Assembly (NCBI GenBank): GCA_963792915.1 | Contig: CAWBYD010000007.1 | Coordinates: 682,001-746,000 of the forward strand | DNA from: Solirubrobacter sp963792915 | GTDB taxonomy: Bacteria > Actinomycetota > Thermoleophilia > Solirubrobacterales > Solirubrobacteraceae | Length of the DNA: 64,000 nucleotides | Direction of reading: 5' to 3' | Shown: positions 33,108-42,364 of the stretch, one piece after another | Layout of the letters: each line of letters starts with the position of its first letter | Numbering within the stretch: the stretch's first letter is position 1 | Notes under the pieces: generated by a model | Databases searched by the model: none | The model's input: the letters and a program-made list of their open reading frames with translations, nothing else | What the model was told of the DNA's origin: nothing | Made by a program: the position numbers and the translations under genes

Positions 33108-33787
33108 TCGGTGACGATTCCTACCTCGCCGTCCTCCTTCCACAGCCGCTCGAGCACCGTCGCCGGCATGCGCGTGAGGTGCGGATAGCCGCGGCCCCAC
33201 GAGTTGAGGACGTCGACGAAGTCCAGCCCGCCGTAGCCGAGCGTCGTCAGCACGTCGTCGATGCTGCGCGCCCAGCGGTTGGCCTTGATGCCCTCCTGCA
33301 GCGCCGGCGGGAGTGTCTTGCCGTCGTTGACCTCGCTGTGGCCGACCTTGCGCAGCACGTCCAGCGCCGCCCGCACCGACGTGCCCTCGTAGTCCTCCCC
33401 CGGCCACTCGTCGACCTTCTGCGCCTCGTGGTAGAGCCAGAAGCCGTCGTAGGTCTTGCGGTTCAGCTGGGACATCATGCGCGAGGAGCCGAAGCCCACG
33501 CAGGCGCCCTCCTCGCCCTGGTTGTAGAAGTTCCACCAGAGGTCGGGGTCGCCCGTGCCGCGGGGCTTCAGGCACACGCAGTGGCCGCCGCGAACGGTCG
33601 TCAGCCTGCCGTCGCGCGCGATCCAGGAGTGGCCGTCGGCATCGAGCTCGGGCTTGTCGAACTCGACGTACCAGTTGACCCCGATCACCACCGGCGTGGG
33701 CCTCGCCGGCGCGGTGGCGGCGGTCAGCGGGTACTTGTCGACATGCTGCCAGTCGCTCGGGGGGCGACGGCCGAGTGGTCCAGGCAT
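33101..33787 (-). CDS. Papain-like (C1) cysteine peptidase homologue with permuted motif order
   Basis: 228 aa, no signal peptide. The region PVVIGVNWYVEFDKPELDAD to VRGGHCVCLKPRG (residues about 32-75), which in usual C1-like proteins lies late and brings the catalytic His, here comes first. It is followed by FYNQGEEGACVGFGSSRMMS (oxyanion Gln and nucleophile Cys), YEGTSVRAALDVLRKVG, WARSIDDVLTTLGYGG and LNSWGRGYPHLTRMP (Asn and Trp of NSWG). Motif order is therefore His-Cys-Asn instead of Cys-His-Asn. A protease or transglutaminase-like role is inferred from retained residues. ATG 33787 start. Confidence 0.72.
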   Translation of the reverse strand: MPGPLGRRPPSDWQHVDKYPLTAATAPARPTPVVIGVNWYVEFDKPELDADGHSWIARDGRLTTVRGGHCVCLKPRGTGDPDLWWNFYNQGEEGACVGFGSSRMMSQLNRKTYDGFWLYHEAQKVDEWPGEDYEGTSVRAALDVLRKVGHSEVNDGKTLPPALQEGIKANRWARSIDDVLTTLGYGGLDFVDVLNSWGRGYPHLTRMPATVLERLWKEDGEVGIVTDR

Positions 33788-33819
33788 GGAGCGACACTAC
33801 GCCGGGCTCTCATCAAACG

Positions 33820-35118
33820 TCAATCCTTGTACGGATCGAACGTGTCCGCGCCGGCCATCGCCACGCCGAGCGGAGTCAGCCTATGGACGATCTCGACCGT
33901 GCCGCCATGCGCGGCCAGCACCGCGTCGAGCCGCTTGTAGGCCGCGGGCGCCTCGTCTGCCGCCCCGCCGCGAAGCTCGATCCGCCGCTCCGCCAGGTCC
34001 CGGCGGACCGCCGCGAAGTCGATCCTGCCCTCCTTCAGGCGCCCGCGCCGCTTGACCAGCGTCGCGTCCGGGTGGCGCGGGCAGCTCCCGCCCTCGGCGC
34101 GGTGCTGGCGGTACGTGATCCAGAAGTCGCACCGCGGGCACTCGGCGCGGGTGCCCATCCGGCCCGCCGCCTGCGTGCGCGACATCACGCGGCCGGCGCC
34201 GTGCACGGTCGAGTACAGGAGCTCGCGCGAGGCGTCCGAGTCCGCACCGCGCAGGATCACCGACGGCTCGCCCATCGTGGCCCCGACGAACCCCGCCTGC
34301 CCCGGGAACGCCGGCGTGCAGCCCTTGCGGATCACCCACACGTCGGTTCCGAAGTGGCGCTCGCGCCACGCGAAGTTGTGGTGGTTGTGGACCTCCTCGA
34401 TCGCCCGCGTGCCGAGGATCTCCAGCACCTTGGCGACCACCGTGTCACGCCCGGCGTACGCGTACTCGCCCGCGAGCTGCATCGCGGCGATGTAGCTGCG
34501 GCCGAGCTCCGAACCGGCGTCGAACAGGACCGGTGGGCTGTCCATCTCACCGTCGCGCGCGCGGGCGTCGAACGCCAGTCCCTGCGCGAGCGCCAGGAAC
34601 CCGGAGGCGGTCTTGTGCCCGAACCCGCGCGAGCCGAAGTGCACGCCGACCCACACCCAGCCGTCCTCGTCCTCGAACAGGTCGACGTAGTGGTTGCCCG
34701 ACCCGACCGTGCCGAGCTGCCGCGCCGCGAGGTCGCGCAGCCGGCGCTGCGGCTCGAAGTCGGCGTCGCGGATCGCGTCGAGCACCGCGTGGTCGACGGG
34801 CTCGTCGTTCTTGCGCCCGACGCCGAAGCTGATGCGCTCGAAGAGCTCGTCCATGATCGATGGGAGATCGGCGCGGAGGTCGTCGGCGCGGACATCGGTG
34901 CGCGCGGCCTTGTTCCCGCACGCGATGTCGTAGCCGACGCCGGACGGGCTGATGAAGTCCGCGTAGGCGAGCGCGCCGCCGATCGGCTGCGAGTAGCCGA
35001 CGTGGCCGTCGGCGCACAGGACGCCGCGCAGCGCGTCGCCGGCGCTGGCGCAGCGTCGCAGCTGGGCGACGGCGCGCGGCTCGACGTCGCCGTAGACGGT
35101 GATCGGGGTGAAGCCCAC
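33820..35118 (-). CDS. rtcB: RtcB-family RNA ligase with zinc-ribbon-like insertion
   Basis: 432 aa. GTP/Mn-dependent ligase joining 2',3'-cyclic phosphate (or 3'-phosphate) and 5'-OH RNA ends. Metal and guanylation motifs: GVGYDIACGNKAA (metal Cys), GTVGSGNHYVDLF, GVHFGSRGFGH, VHNHHNFAWRE, RKGCTPAFPGQAGF and STVHGAGRVMSR (guanylated His). Odd: residues about 340-370 carry ECPRCDFWITYRQH-x5-SCPRHP, four Cys in a zinc-ribbon-like arrangement, inserted after the active-site His. Lies 32 bp upstream of the permuted papain-like gene in the same direction. No archease gene nearby. Confidence 0.93.
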   Translation of the reverse strand: MGFTPITVYGDVEPRAVAQLRRCASAGDALRGVLCADGHVGYSQPIGGALAYADFISPSGVGYDIACGNKAARTDVRADDLRADLPSIMDELFERISFGVGRKNDEPVDHAVLDAIRDADFEPQRRLRDLAARQLGTVGSGNHYVDLFEDEDGWVWVGVHFGSRGFGHKTASGFLALAQGLAFDARARDGEMDSPPVLFDAGSELGRSYIAAMQLAGEYAYAGRDTVVAKVLEILGTRAIEEVHNHHNFAWRERHFGTDVWVIRKGCTPAFPGQAGFVGATMGEPSVILRGADSDASRELLYSTVHGAGRVMSRTQAAGRMGTRAECPRCDFWITYRQHRAEGGSCPRHPDATLVKRRGRLKEGRIDFAAVRRDLAERRIELRGGAADEAPAAYKRLDAVLAAHGGTVEIVHRLTPLGVAMAGADTFDPYKD

Positions 35119-35156
35119 GCGGCGAGCATAGGTGCGCGCGGGAGCGGCGCGTCGGC

Positions 35157-35181
35157 GCGGGCGCGGTTCGAGTCCGCCCGC
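35157..35181 (-). terminator. Hairpin behind corA
   Basis: Stem GCGGGCG (35157-35163) with CGCCCGC (35175-35181) around a TTCGAG-containing loop, downstream of the corA stop on the minus strand. The loop looks like a tRNA T-loop but no tRNA fits (see rejected list). Confidence 0.45.
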
Positions 35182-35218
35182 GAGCGCGCGCGCCGCCGGC
35201 GTGGCTCGGGGGAGCCCC

Positions 35219-36190
35219 TCAGAGCCAGTGCGCGCGCTTGAACGACGCCCACAGAGCGAGCGCCAGGAAGATCATCACCGCCACGCACAGCGGATACGCG
35301 TAGTGCCACCGGAGCTCGGGCATGTGCGTGAAGTTCATGCCGTAGAACGACGCCACGAACGTCGGTACGGTGATGATCCCCGCCCACGCGGAGATCTTGC
35401 GCACGACGTCGTTCTGCTCGACCGAGATCACCGCGACGTTGGCCTGCAGGATCGTGGACAGCAGATCGCGCTGGGCGACGATCTCCTCGTTGACGAGCTT
35501 GAGGTGATCGTCGACGTCGCGGAAGTACTGGCGCAGGTTGGGGCCGACTTCGAGCGTCGCGCCCTGGGTGATGGCGGCCGCCGCGCCGAGCAGCGGGTGC
35601 ACGGCGCGGTAGAAGTCGGTGACCTCGCGCCGCAGCAGATAGATGCGGTGCGTCGGCGCCGCCGCGCCGGAGAACACCGTCTGCTCGATCTCCTCGATGT
35701 CCCGCTCGAGCCCCTCGACGACCGGCGCGTAGTCGTCGACGATCTTGTCGGCGATCGCCCACAGCACGGACGCCGGACCTTCCTCGAGCAGCGTCGGGCG
35801 CTTCTCGAGCCGCAGCCGCGCGCCGTGCAGGTCCGTGATGCCCTGGCGGACGGTGATGATGAAACCGGGCCCGAGGAAGATCGAGACCTCGCCGAACTCG
35901 ACCTCGTCGCGCTCGTCGACGTAGCGCGCGGTACGCATCACGACGAACGTGATCCCGCCCTCGTACTGCTCGACCTTGGGGCGCAGGTGGAAGCTCTGCG
36001 CGTCCTCGACGGCGAGCTCGTGCAGCCCGAACGTCGTCTGCACGTCGGCCAGTTCCTCCGCCGACGGCTCGACCATGCCGAGCCATACGAATCCCGCCTG
36101 ATGACGGCAGATCGCCGCGGCCTGCGCGGGGTCCATCTTGCCCTCGTGCTGACGGCGCCCGTCGCGGTAGTGCGCGCAGTCGACGATCAC
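35219..36190 (-). CDS. CorA-family magnesium/cobalt channel
   Basis: 323 aa pentameric inner-membrane channel. Long N-terminal cytoplasmic alpha/beta domain (GFVWLGMVEPSAEELADVQ, RPKVEQYEGGITFVVMRTA), a long helix, then two C-terminal helices with the signature YGMNFTHMPEL (GMN motif) in between. GTG start at 36190; ATG at residue 19 preceded by GAGG is an alternative. Mediates Mg2+ (or Co2+) influx. Confidence 0.93.
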   Translation of the reverse strand: MIVDCAHYRDGRRQHEGKMDPAQAAAICRHQAGFVWLGMVEPSAEELADVQTTFGLHELAVEDAQSFHLRPKVEQYEGGITFVVMRTARYVDERDEVEFGEVSIFLGPGFIITVRQGITDLHGARLRLEKRPTLLEEGPASVLWAIADKIVDDYAPVVEGLERDIEEIEQTVFSGAAAPTHRIYLLRREVTDFYRAVHPLLGAAAAITQGATLEVGPNLRQYFRDVDDHLKLVNEEIVAQRDLLSTILQANVAVISVEQNDVVRKISAWAGIITVPTFVASFYGMNFTHMPELRWHYAYPLCVAVMIFLALALWASFKRAHWL

Positions 36191-36439
36191 GCCCGGAAGG
36201 TATCTCAGCGGAGCTTCTCCAGTGCCGCGTTAGATGAGAGCGCCAGCTGCAGGACCCGCCCGAGCGCGCGCCGGAACGCCGCCTCGCGCGGCAGTGAGCG
36301 CGAACACTACCCGGACGCCGGCGCGCCCACGCCGCTCGTTCGCGAGAGGTTCACAACAGCGCCGACGCGGCGGCGGCGACGACGGCCCGCGGCGACGGCG
36401 ACGCGGCGGCCGCCGGAGCGGCCGGCGCCGGCATCGCAT

Positions 36440-37840
36440 CTACCGTTTCAGCGTGCTGCTGGCGGCGCCCGCGGCGAGGTAGCGGTACGAGGCGCCGGCG
36501 GTCAGGCGCGCCGGCCACGTCCAGTAGCCCTGCGCGTCGGTGCGGCGCGTCGCGACGGTGCGCCACGACCCACTGGCACCCAGACGCCGCTGGATCTCCA
36601 CGGTGCTCGGCCCGCGGGCGCGCACCTGGCCCCACAGCCGCCCGCGGCTCGCGTCGAGCGCGAACGGCAGCGCGAAGTGCTTGAGCGCCGGCTTGGCGCG
36701 CCCGTCGGCGTACTCGAGCCCTGATTGCCAGCCCGAGTAGCTGCCGCCGGATGCCGGCTCGTCGCGCCACAGGTACTGCGTGAACAGCTTCACGCGCGGG
36801 TCGCGCCAGGCCTGGTAGGCCGCCTTCTGCAGCCACGCGTCCTGGGTCGCGGGCGAGACGCCGGCGATCCGGTCCGGCGGGTCGGTCTGGTAGCCGTACT
36901 CGTCGATGTAGAGATCGAAATGGCGCGTCGTCGGCTTCAGGCGGCCCGCGCGCTGCAACCGGTCGAGCGCGCTCTCGAGCCGTGACAGCGACGCGAGGTT
37001 GACATCGTCGGGGTTCGGGAACGGCTTGTCGGGCGCGTTGAGGATGCCGTGGGGATGGAACGCGAAGCCGTCCGCGGTGGCGGGCGCGAAGCCCGCGCAG
37101 CGGCCCGTCCGCTGCGCGCCGAAGCTCGTGCTGACGCAGCCGAGCGCGCGCAGGAAGACCAGCGGGCGCTCGGTCGAGTTGGCGCTGCGCAGGTCCCCGC
37201 CGCGCGAGGACATCGCCCCGATCAGCACCTGCGCGCCCGGGTCGGCCGCGTGCACGGCCGGGTAGGCGGCGCGCACCAGCGAGCGGTAGAGGTGCGGGGC
37301 GACCGGCGTGCAGGTCCTCGCGCAGCTCGCCTGCGGGCGCAGCCAGGTCCCGAGGTTCGGCTCGTTCCACAGGATGTAGCGGTCCACGCGGTCGCCGTAG
37401 CGCAGCGCGACGGCGCGCGCGAAGTCGGCATACGCCGCGGGATCGGGCTCGTAGCGGGGGTCGTCGCGGGCCGGGTCGCGGCTCGTCCACAGCGGGCCGG
37501 GACCGGTGATGGTGAGCAGCGGCTCGATGCCGGCGGCGGCCAGGCGGTCGACCGCGTGGTCGATCTGCGCCCAGTCGTAGGCGGGATCGCCGGGATTCGC
37601 GGCATCGAAGCCGGCCGGCGGCACGAGCGCGCCGGCGGCGGGCGCAACGCGCGACCAGACGACCAGGATGCGCACCTGGCCGATGCCCAGCGCAGACCAG
37701 CGTGCGACGGCGGCGTCGGCCGGGGCGCCGCCGGCGAGCAGGATCCGGTCGTCGGCGATCCCGAGCTGCGGGCCCGCCGCGCGAGCCGGCGCGGCATGCG
37801 CCAGCAGGGCGAGTGTGAGGAATGTCACCAAATGACGCAT
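36440..37840 (-). CDS. Secreted glycoside hydrolase, clan GH-A TIM barrel
   Basis: 466 aa, start ATG 37840; signal MRHLVTFLTLALLAHAAPARA. A (beta/alpha)8 barrel with acid/base Glu in DRYILWNEPNLGTW and probable nucleophile Glu in DLYIDEYGYQTDPP, spaced as in GH39/GH5-like clan A enzymes; FHPHGI carries the usual His region. C-terminal ~80 residues form a small beta domain (VEIQRRLGASGSWRTVATR). Long in-frame extension upstream is a shadow of the acyl-CoA dehydrogenase gene. Likely cuts plant or microbial polysaccharide outside the cell; family number not certain. Confidence 0.87.
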   Translation of the reverse strand: MRHLVTFLTLALLAHAAPARAAGPQLGIADDRILLAGGAPADAAVARWSALGIGQVRILVVWSRVAPAAGALVPPAGFDAANPGDPAYDWAQIDHAVDRLAAAGIEPLLTITGPGPLWTSRDPARDDPRYEPDPAAYADFARAVALRYGDRVDRYILWNEPNLGTWLRPQASCARTCTPVAPHLYRSLVRAAYPAVHAADPGAQVLIGAMSSRGGDLRSANSTERPLVFLRALGCVSTSFGAQRTGRCAGFAPATADGFAFHPHGILNAPDKPFPNPDDVNLASLSRLESALDRLQRAGRLKPTTRHFDLYIDEYGYQTDPPDRIAGVSPATQDAWLQKAAYQAWRDPRVKLFTQYLWRDEPASGGSYSGWQSGLEYADGRAKPALKHFALPFALDASRGRLWGQVRARGPSTVEIQRRLGASGSWRTVATRRTDAQGYWTWPARLTAGASYRYLAAGAASSTLKR

Positions 37841-37878
37841 GCCTGACCGAAACGTCACTGACACGGTGTTGGTTGCGC

Positions 37879-37891
37879 TGTAATTGACAAA
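37879..37891 (+). promoter_or_regulatory. -10-like TGTAAT directly ahead of the acyl-CoA dehydrogenase start
   Basis: TGTAAT (37879-37884) ends 7 bases before the ATG at 37892, leaving no room for a ribosome site. This spacing fits a leaderless transcript. A -35 candidate CTGACA (37858-37863) is 15 bp upstream. Confidence 0.4.
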
Positions 37892-39745
37892 ATGGCGACG
37901 ACGAACGTGAGCGAGCGTGAGGCCCGGCAGGTCGCCGAGGCCGCCCGCGAGCAGGAGTGGAAGCTGCCGAGCTTCGGCAAGGAGCTGTTCCTCGGCAACT
38001 TCCGCCTGGACCTGATCCACCCGCAGCCGAAGCTGGACGCGGAGGCCACCGAGAAGGGCGAGCGCTTCCTCGCCACCCTGCGCGAGTTCCTCGAGACCAA
38101 GGTCGACCCGCTCCAGATCGAGCGCGACGCCAGGATCCCCGACGCCGTCGTCGAGGGCCTCAAGGAGATCGGCGCGATGGGGATGAAGGTCGCCCCGGAG
38201 TACGGCGGGCTCGGGCTCTCGCAGGTCTACTACAACCGCGCGCTGGCGATGGTGGGCGTCTGGCACGCCGCGCTCGGCGCGCTGCTGTCGGCGCACCAGT
38301 CGATCGGCGTGGCCGAGCCGCTGCGCATGTTCGGCACCGACGAGCAGAAGCGCGAGTGGCTCCCGCGCGTCGCGCGCACGGACATCTCGGCCTTCCTGCT
38401 GACCGAGCCCGACGTGGGCTCTGACCCGGCGCGCGTCGCGACCCGCGCGGAACCCGTCGAGGGCGGCTACGTCCTCAACGGCACCAAGCTGTGGGCCACC
38501 AACGGCGCGATCGCCGACGTCGTGGTGGTGATGGCGCGCATCCCGCAGTCCGACGGCCACCGCGGCGGGATCAGCGCGTTCATCCTGCCCTACGACAGCG
38601 AGGGCGTGACCGTCACCCACCGCAACGCGTTCATGGGCCTGAGGGGGCTCGAGAACTCGGTGACCGAGCTCAAGGACGTCTTCGTGCCGTCGGCGCACCT
38701 GATCGGCAAGGAGGGCTGGGGGCTCAAGATCGCGCTCTCGACGCTCAACACCGGCCGCCTCGCGCTGCCGGCGATCTGCGTCGGCCAGGCCAAGTGGGCG
38801 ACCAAGATCGTGCGCGAGTGGTCGGGCGAGCGCGTCCAGTGGGGCCGCCCGGTCGGCAAGCACGACGCCGTGGCGCAGAAGAACGCGTTCATCGCCGCGT
38901 CGGCGTTCGGCCTGGAGGCGATGCTCGACGTCGCGTCGCGGCTCGCCGACGAGAAGCGCAACGACATCCGCATCGAGGCGGCGATCGCCAAGCTCTACGG
39001 CTCCGAGCTGGGCTGGCAGGTGATGGACGAGCTCGTCCAGGTGCGCGGCGGCCGTGGCTACGAGACCGCCGAGTCGCTGAAGGCGCGCGGCGAGAAGCCG
39101 ATCCCCGCCGAGCAGGCGCTGCGCGACATGCGCATCAACCGCATCTTCGAGGGCTCGACGGAGATCATGCACCTGCTGATCGCGCGCGAGGCGGTCGACC
39201 AGCACCTGCAGGTCGCGGGCGACGTGCTGGAGGCCGACACGCCGCTCGGCGAGAAGGCCAAGAGCGCCGTGGCGGCGAGCGCGTTCTACGCCAAGTGGCT
39301 GCCGAAGCTCGCGGTCGGCGAGGGCAACCGGCCGAAGGGCTACGACGAGTTCGGCGCGCTGGCGACGCACCTGCGCTACGCCGAGCGCAGCTCGCGCAAG
39401 CTCGCGCGCTCGACGTTCTACGCGATGGGCCGCTGGCAGGCGCGGCTCGAGCAGCGCCAGAGCTTCCTCGGCCGGATCGTGGACATCGGCGCCGAGCTGT
39501 TCGCGATCTCTGCGGCCGTGGTCTACGCAGCGACGATCGCCGAGGAGACGCCCGAGCGCGCGGACGCGGCGCGCGAGCTGGCGGACCTCTTCTGCGCGCA
39601 GGCGCGCCGCCGCGCCGACGCGCTCTTCCACGCGCTGTGGGCCAACGACGACGACGCCGGCTACAAGGCCGCGATCAACCTGCTCGACGGGCGCTACACG
39701 TGGCTCGAGGAGGGCGTCAGCGACCCAGGAGATCGGCGAGGATGA
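37892..39745 (+). CDS. Acyl-CoA dehydrogenase, very-long-chain-like with C-terminal extension
   Basis: 617 aa FAD flavoenzyme for the first step of beta-oxidation. Visible: FLLTEPDVGSDPARVATRA, GYVLNGTKLWATNGAIADVV, GLRGLENSVTELKDVFVP, VGKHDAVAQKNAF, VRGGRGYETAESL and catalytic Glu in INRIFEGSTEIMHLL. The ~180-residue extension after the core (from about residue 430) matches the VLCAD/ACAD10-like layout found in high-GC actinobacteria. Possible leaderless start. Ends 29 bp inside the convergent M20 gene. Confidence 0.94.
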   Translation: MATTNVSEREARQVAEAAREQEWKLPSFGKELFLGNFRLDLIHPQPKLDAEATEKGERFLATLREFLETKVDPLQIERDARIPDAVVEGLKEIGAMGMKVAPEYGGLGLSQVYYNRALAMVGVWHAALGALLSAHQSIGVAEPLRMFGTDEQKREWLPRVARTDISAFLLTEPDVGSDPARVATRAEPVEGGYVLNGTKLWATNGAIADVVVVMARIPQSDGHRGGISAFILPYDSEGVTVTHRNAFMGLRGLENSVTELKDVFVPSAHLIGKEGWGLKIALSTLNTGRLALPAICVGQAKWATKIVREWSGERVQWGRPVGKHDAVAQKNAFIAASAFGLEAMLDVASRLADEKRNDIRIEAAIAKLYGSELGWQVMDELVQVRGGRGYETAESLKARGEKPIPAEQALRDMRINRIFEGSTEIMHLLIAREAVDQHLQVAGDVLEADTPLGEKAKSAVAASAFYAKWLPKLAVGEGNRPKGYDEFGALATHLRYAERSSRKLARSTFYAMGRWQARLEQRQSFLGRIVDIGAELFAISAAVVYAATIAEETPERADAARELADLFCAQARRRADALFHALWANDDDAGYKAAINLLDGRYTWLEEGVSDPGDRRG

Positions 39746-40946
39746 GCGCGAGGCCCTTGGTGCCGAGCACGAGGTCCTCGACCGAGATGCGCTCGTCGGA
39801 GACGTGCGACAGCGAGGTGGTACCGGGGCCGTAGACGAGGCAGTTCGTGATGCCGGCGCCGTGCACGACGAAGCGCTGGTCGTCGCTGCCCGCGGAGATC
39901 AGGATGCGCGGTTCGAGGCCCAGCTTCGCGACCGCGCGCACCGCAGCCTGCACGACCGGCTCGTCCTCGGAGACGAGCGTGGGCTCGGTCGAGTACAGCT
40001 CGCGGTAGTCGAAGCGCTGCCCGTCGAGCGGGGCGAGCAGCTCGGCGCGGGCGCCGTCGAGGTCCTCCCCGGGCAGCAGCCGGCGGTTGAACGTGACCGT
40101 GCAGCGGTCGGGGACGATGTTCGTCGCCACGCCGCCGTCGATCGTGTCGAACGAGAGCGTGCTGTGCGGCTCGGGCGGCGTCACGCCGAGCTCGGTGAGC
40201 CGGTGTTCGAGCCGCGGGCGCAACTCGGCGTCGAGCCGCGCGAGGTAGCGCGCCATCGCCTCGACCGCGTTGATTCCCAGCCGCGGCGCCGACCCGTGGG
40301 CCTGCTTTCCGTGCAGCGTGATCTCGCCCCAGATCGCGCCCTTGTGGCCGATGCCGACGCCGTCGGGCCCGAACGGCTCGGTGATGATCAGCGCGTCGGT
40401 GTTGCGCGTGCTGATGATCCCCTGCTCGACGAGCCAGCCGGTGCCGGCGTTCTTGACACCGACGGTCTCCTCGTCGGGCACCGCGCTGTGCACGATTCGC
40501 CCGCTCCAGCGCGCCCCCCGCAGCGCCTCGACCGCGATCACCTGGGCAGCCAGCCCGCTCTTCATGTCGGCGGCGCCGCGGCCATGGATCCAGCCGCCGT
40601 CGAGCTCACCGCCGAACGGGTCGCGGCTCCAGTCGTTGCCGACCGGGACGACGTCGTAGTGGCCGTTGAGGTGCACGGTCGGCCCGGGCACGCCGCTGTC
40701 GAGCGTCGCGACGAGGTTCGGCCGCGGCCGCCCGCCGCCGAGCGGCGCGAGCTCGGCCAGGCGCCCGGGCGGGACGTGGTGGACCGTGGTCGCGTAGCCG
40801 AGGCCGCTCAGGCGCGCGGCGAGCGCGGCCACGAACGCCTCGTAGCCGTCGCCCGGCGGGTTGACCGTGGGCAGGCGGATGAGCTCCTGCAGCAGCGCCA
40901 CGAGCTCGCCGGCGAGCTCGTCGACCGCGGTGAGGACGTCAGACAC
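39717..40946 (-). CDS. M20-family metallopeptidase (ArgE/DapE/acetylornithine deacetylase-like)
   Basis: 409 aa, GTG start 40946 with GGAG spanning the stop of the upstream aldehyde dehydrogenase. Zinc ligands: VHLNGHYDVVPVG (His and Asp), GRGAADMKSGLAAQV (bridging Asp), VPDEETVGVKN (catalytic Glu pair) and C-terminal SLSHVSDERI (His). The lid/dimer domain contains GEITLHGKQAHGSAPRLGINA. Hydrolyses an N-acyl or peptide bond of an amino-acid derivative; pairs with the aldehyde dehydrogenase in a two-gene operon. Confidence 0.92.
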   Translation of the reverse strand: MSDVLTAVDELAGELVALLQELIRLPTVNPPGDGYEAFVAALAARLSGLGYATTVHHVPPGRLAELAPLGGGRPRPNLVATLDSGVPGPTVHLNGHYDVVPVGNDWSRDPFGGELDGGWIHGRGAADMKSGLAAQVIAVEALRGARWSGRIVHSAVPDEETVGVKNAGTGWLVEQGIISTRNTDALIITEPFGPDGVGIGHKGAIWGEITLHGKQAHGSAPRLGINAVEAMARYLARLDAELRPRLEHRLTELGVTPPEPHSTLSFDTIDGGVATNIVPDRCTVTFNRRLLPGEDLDGARAELLAPLDGQRFDYRELYSTEPTLVSEDEPVVQAAVRAVAKLGLEPRILISAGSDDQRFVVHGAGITNCLVYGPGTTSLSHVSDERISVEDLVLGTKGLALILADLLGR

Positions 40947-40948
40947 GT

Positions 40949-42319
40949 CTACTCCAGTGAGACGCAGACGTTCTTGAGCTGCGAGTACGCGAGCAGCGCC
41001 TCGACGCCCTTGCCGCGACCGTATCCCGAACGCTTCATGCCGCCGAACGGCAGCTCGACGCCGCCGCCGACCCCGTAGGTGTTGACGAACACCTGCCCGG
41101 CCCGGATCGCGCCGGCGACGCGGTGCGCGCGGGCGAGATCGCGCGTCCAGACGCCCGCGACGAGGCCGTAGGCCGTCGCGTTGGCGAGCCGCACCGCCTC
41201 CTCGTCGCCGCTGAACGGCAGCGCGGCGAGCACCGGGCCGAAGACCTCCTCCTGGAAGAGCTCCATCTCCGGGCGCACGCCGGTGACGAGCGTGGGCGCC
41301 AGGAACAGGCCGCCGCGATGCTCGCCGCCGGTGAGCACCGTGGCGCCGGCCGCGCGGGCGGCGGCGAGCATCGCCGTCGCGCGTTCGAGCTGGCGCTCGG
41401 AGATCAGCGGGCCGAGGTCCGGATCCTCGATCCCCGGCCCGAGCTTGAGCCGCTCCAGCGCGACCTTGACGCGCTCGAGCACCTCGTCGTACACGGCGTC
41501 GTCGACGAGCAGCCGCGTGCCGGCGGAGCAGCTCTGTCCGGCGTTCTGGATCAGCGCCTTGACGATCGCGGGGACCGCCCGCCCGAGGTCCGCGTCGGCG
41601 AAGACGACGTTCGCCGACTTGCCGCCGAGCTCGAGCTGCAGCGGCGCGAGGCGCTTCGCGCAGGCACCCGCGACGGTCGCGCCCGTCGCCGCCGAGCCCA
41701 CGAACGTCACGTGGTCGACGCCGGGGTGCTCGACCAGCGCGGCGCCGGTGGCGGCGTGGCCCGTCGCGACCCGCAGCATGCCGTACGGGACGCCCGCGCG
41801 CTCGGCGAGGTCGGCCAGCCGCAGCGGCGTCAGCGACGCGAGCTCGGACGGCTTGAGGATCACCGCGTTCCCGGCCGCCAGCGCCGGCGCCGCGCAGCGG
41901 GTGGCGATCTGGAGCGGGTAGTTCCAGGGGATGATCTGGGCGCAGACGCCCCATGGCTCGCGCACCGTGTAGTCGAGGACGCCGGGGCCGAGCGGGATCT
42001 GGCGGCCTTCGAGGCGTTCGAGCGAGCCCGCGTAGTAGTCGAGGTAGCGGACCGCGGCGGCGACGTCGGCCCGGGCCTGCGCGAGCGGCTTGCCGGTGTC
42101 GCGCGTCTCGATGTCGGCGAGCGCCTTCGCCTCGCTCTCGACCGTGCGCGCGAACCGGGCGAGCGTGCGCGCGCGGACGTCGGGCACGCGCCAGTCGTGC
42201 TCGACCTCCAGCGCGCGGTGGGCGTCGGCGACCAGCTCGGCGACCTGCTCCGGCGTCGTCTCCGGGAGCTCGGCGAACTGGTGGCCGGTCGCCGGGTCGA
42301 CCGCCATGAAGCTGCTCAC
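40949..42319 (-). CDS. NAD(P)-dependent aldehyde dehydrogenase (betaine/aminoaldehyde type)
   Basis: 456 aa. IIPWNYPLQIATRCAAPALA, FVGSAATGATVAGACA, catalytic Glu in LQLELGGKSANVVFADADL and Cys in NAGQSCSAGTRLLVDD; EVFGPVLAALPF and the C-terminal GGMKRSGYGRGKGVEAL. Co-transcribed (2-bp gap) with the M20 gene, which fits amino-acid or polyamine-derived aldehyde catabolism (inference). Confidence 0.93.
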   Translation of the reverse strand: MSSFMAVDPATGHQFAELPETTPEQVAELVADAHRALEVEHDWRVPDVRARTLARFARTVESEAKALADIETRDTGKPLAQARADVAAAVRYLDYYAGSLERLEGRQIPLGPGVLDYTVREPWGVCAQIIPWNYPLQIATRCAAPALAAGNAVILKPSELASLTPLRLADLAERAGVPYGMLRVATGHAATGAALVEHPGVDHVTFVGSAATGATVAGACAKRLAPLQLELGGKSANVVFADADLGRAVPAIVKALIQNAGQSCSAGTRLLVDDAVYDEVLERVKVALERLKLGPGIEDPDLGPLISERQLERATAMLAAARAAGATVLTGGEHRGGLFLAPTLVTGVRPEMELFQEEVFGPVLAALPFSGDEEAVRLANATAYGLVAGVWTRDLARAHRVAGAIRAGQVFVNTYGVGGGVELPFGGMKRSGYGRGKGVEALLAYSQLKNVCVSLE

Positions 42320-42364
42320 AGATCCCTCCCGCCGCGGGCGACGCGCATGATGCTGTGCCGGACC

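Noticed and set aside
35157..35181. GGTTCGAGTCC resembles a tRNA T-arm
   Set aside because: No acceptor, D or anticodon stem can be formed upstream; the surrounding stem is better explained as a simple GC hairpin behind corA.
36191..36439. Possible gene between corA and the glycoside hydrolase (open frames with EREHYPDAGAPTPLVRERF)
   Set aside because: No start with a ribosome site, no recognised family and only a short plausible stretch; treated as intergenic.
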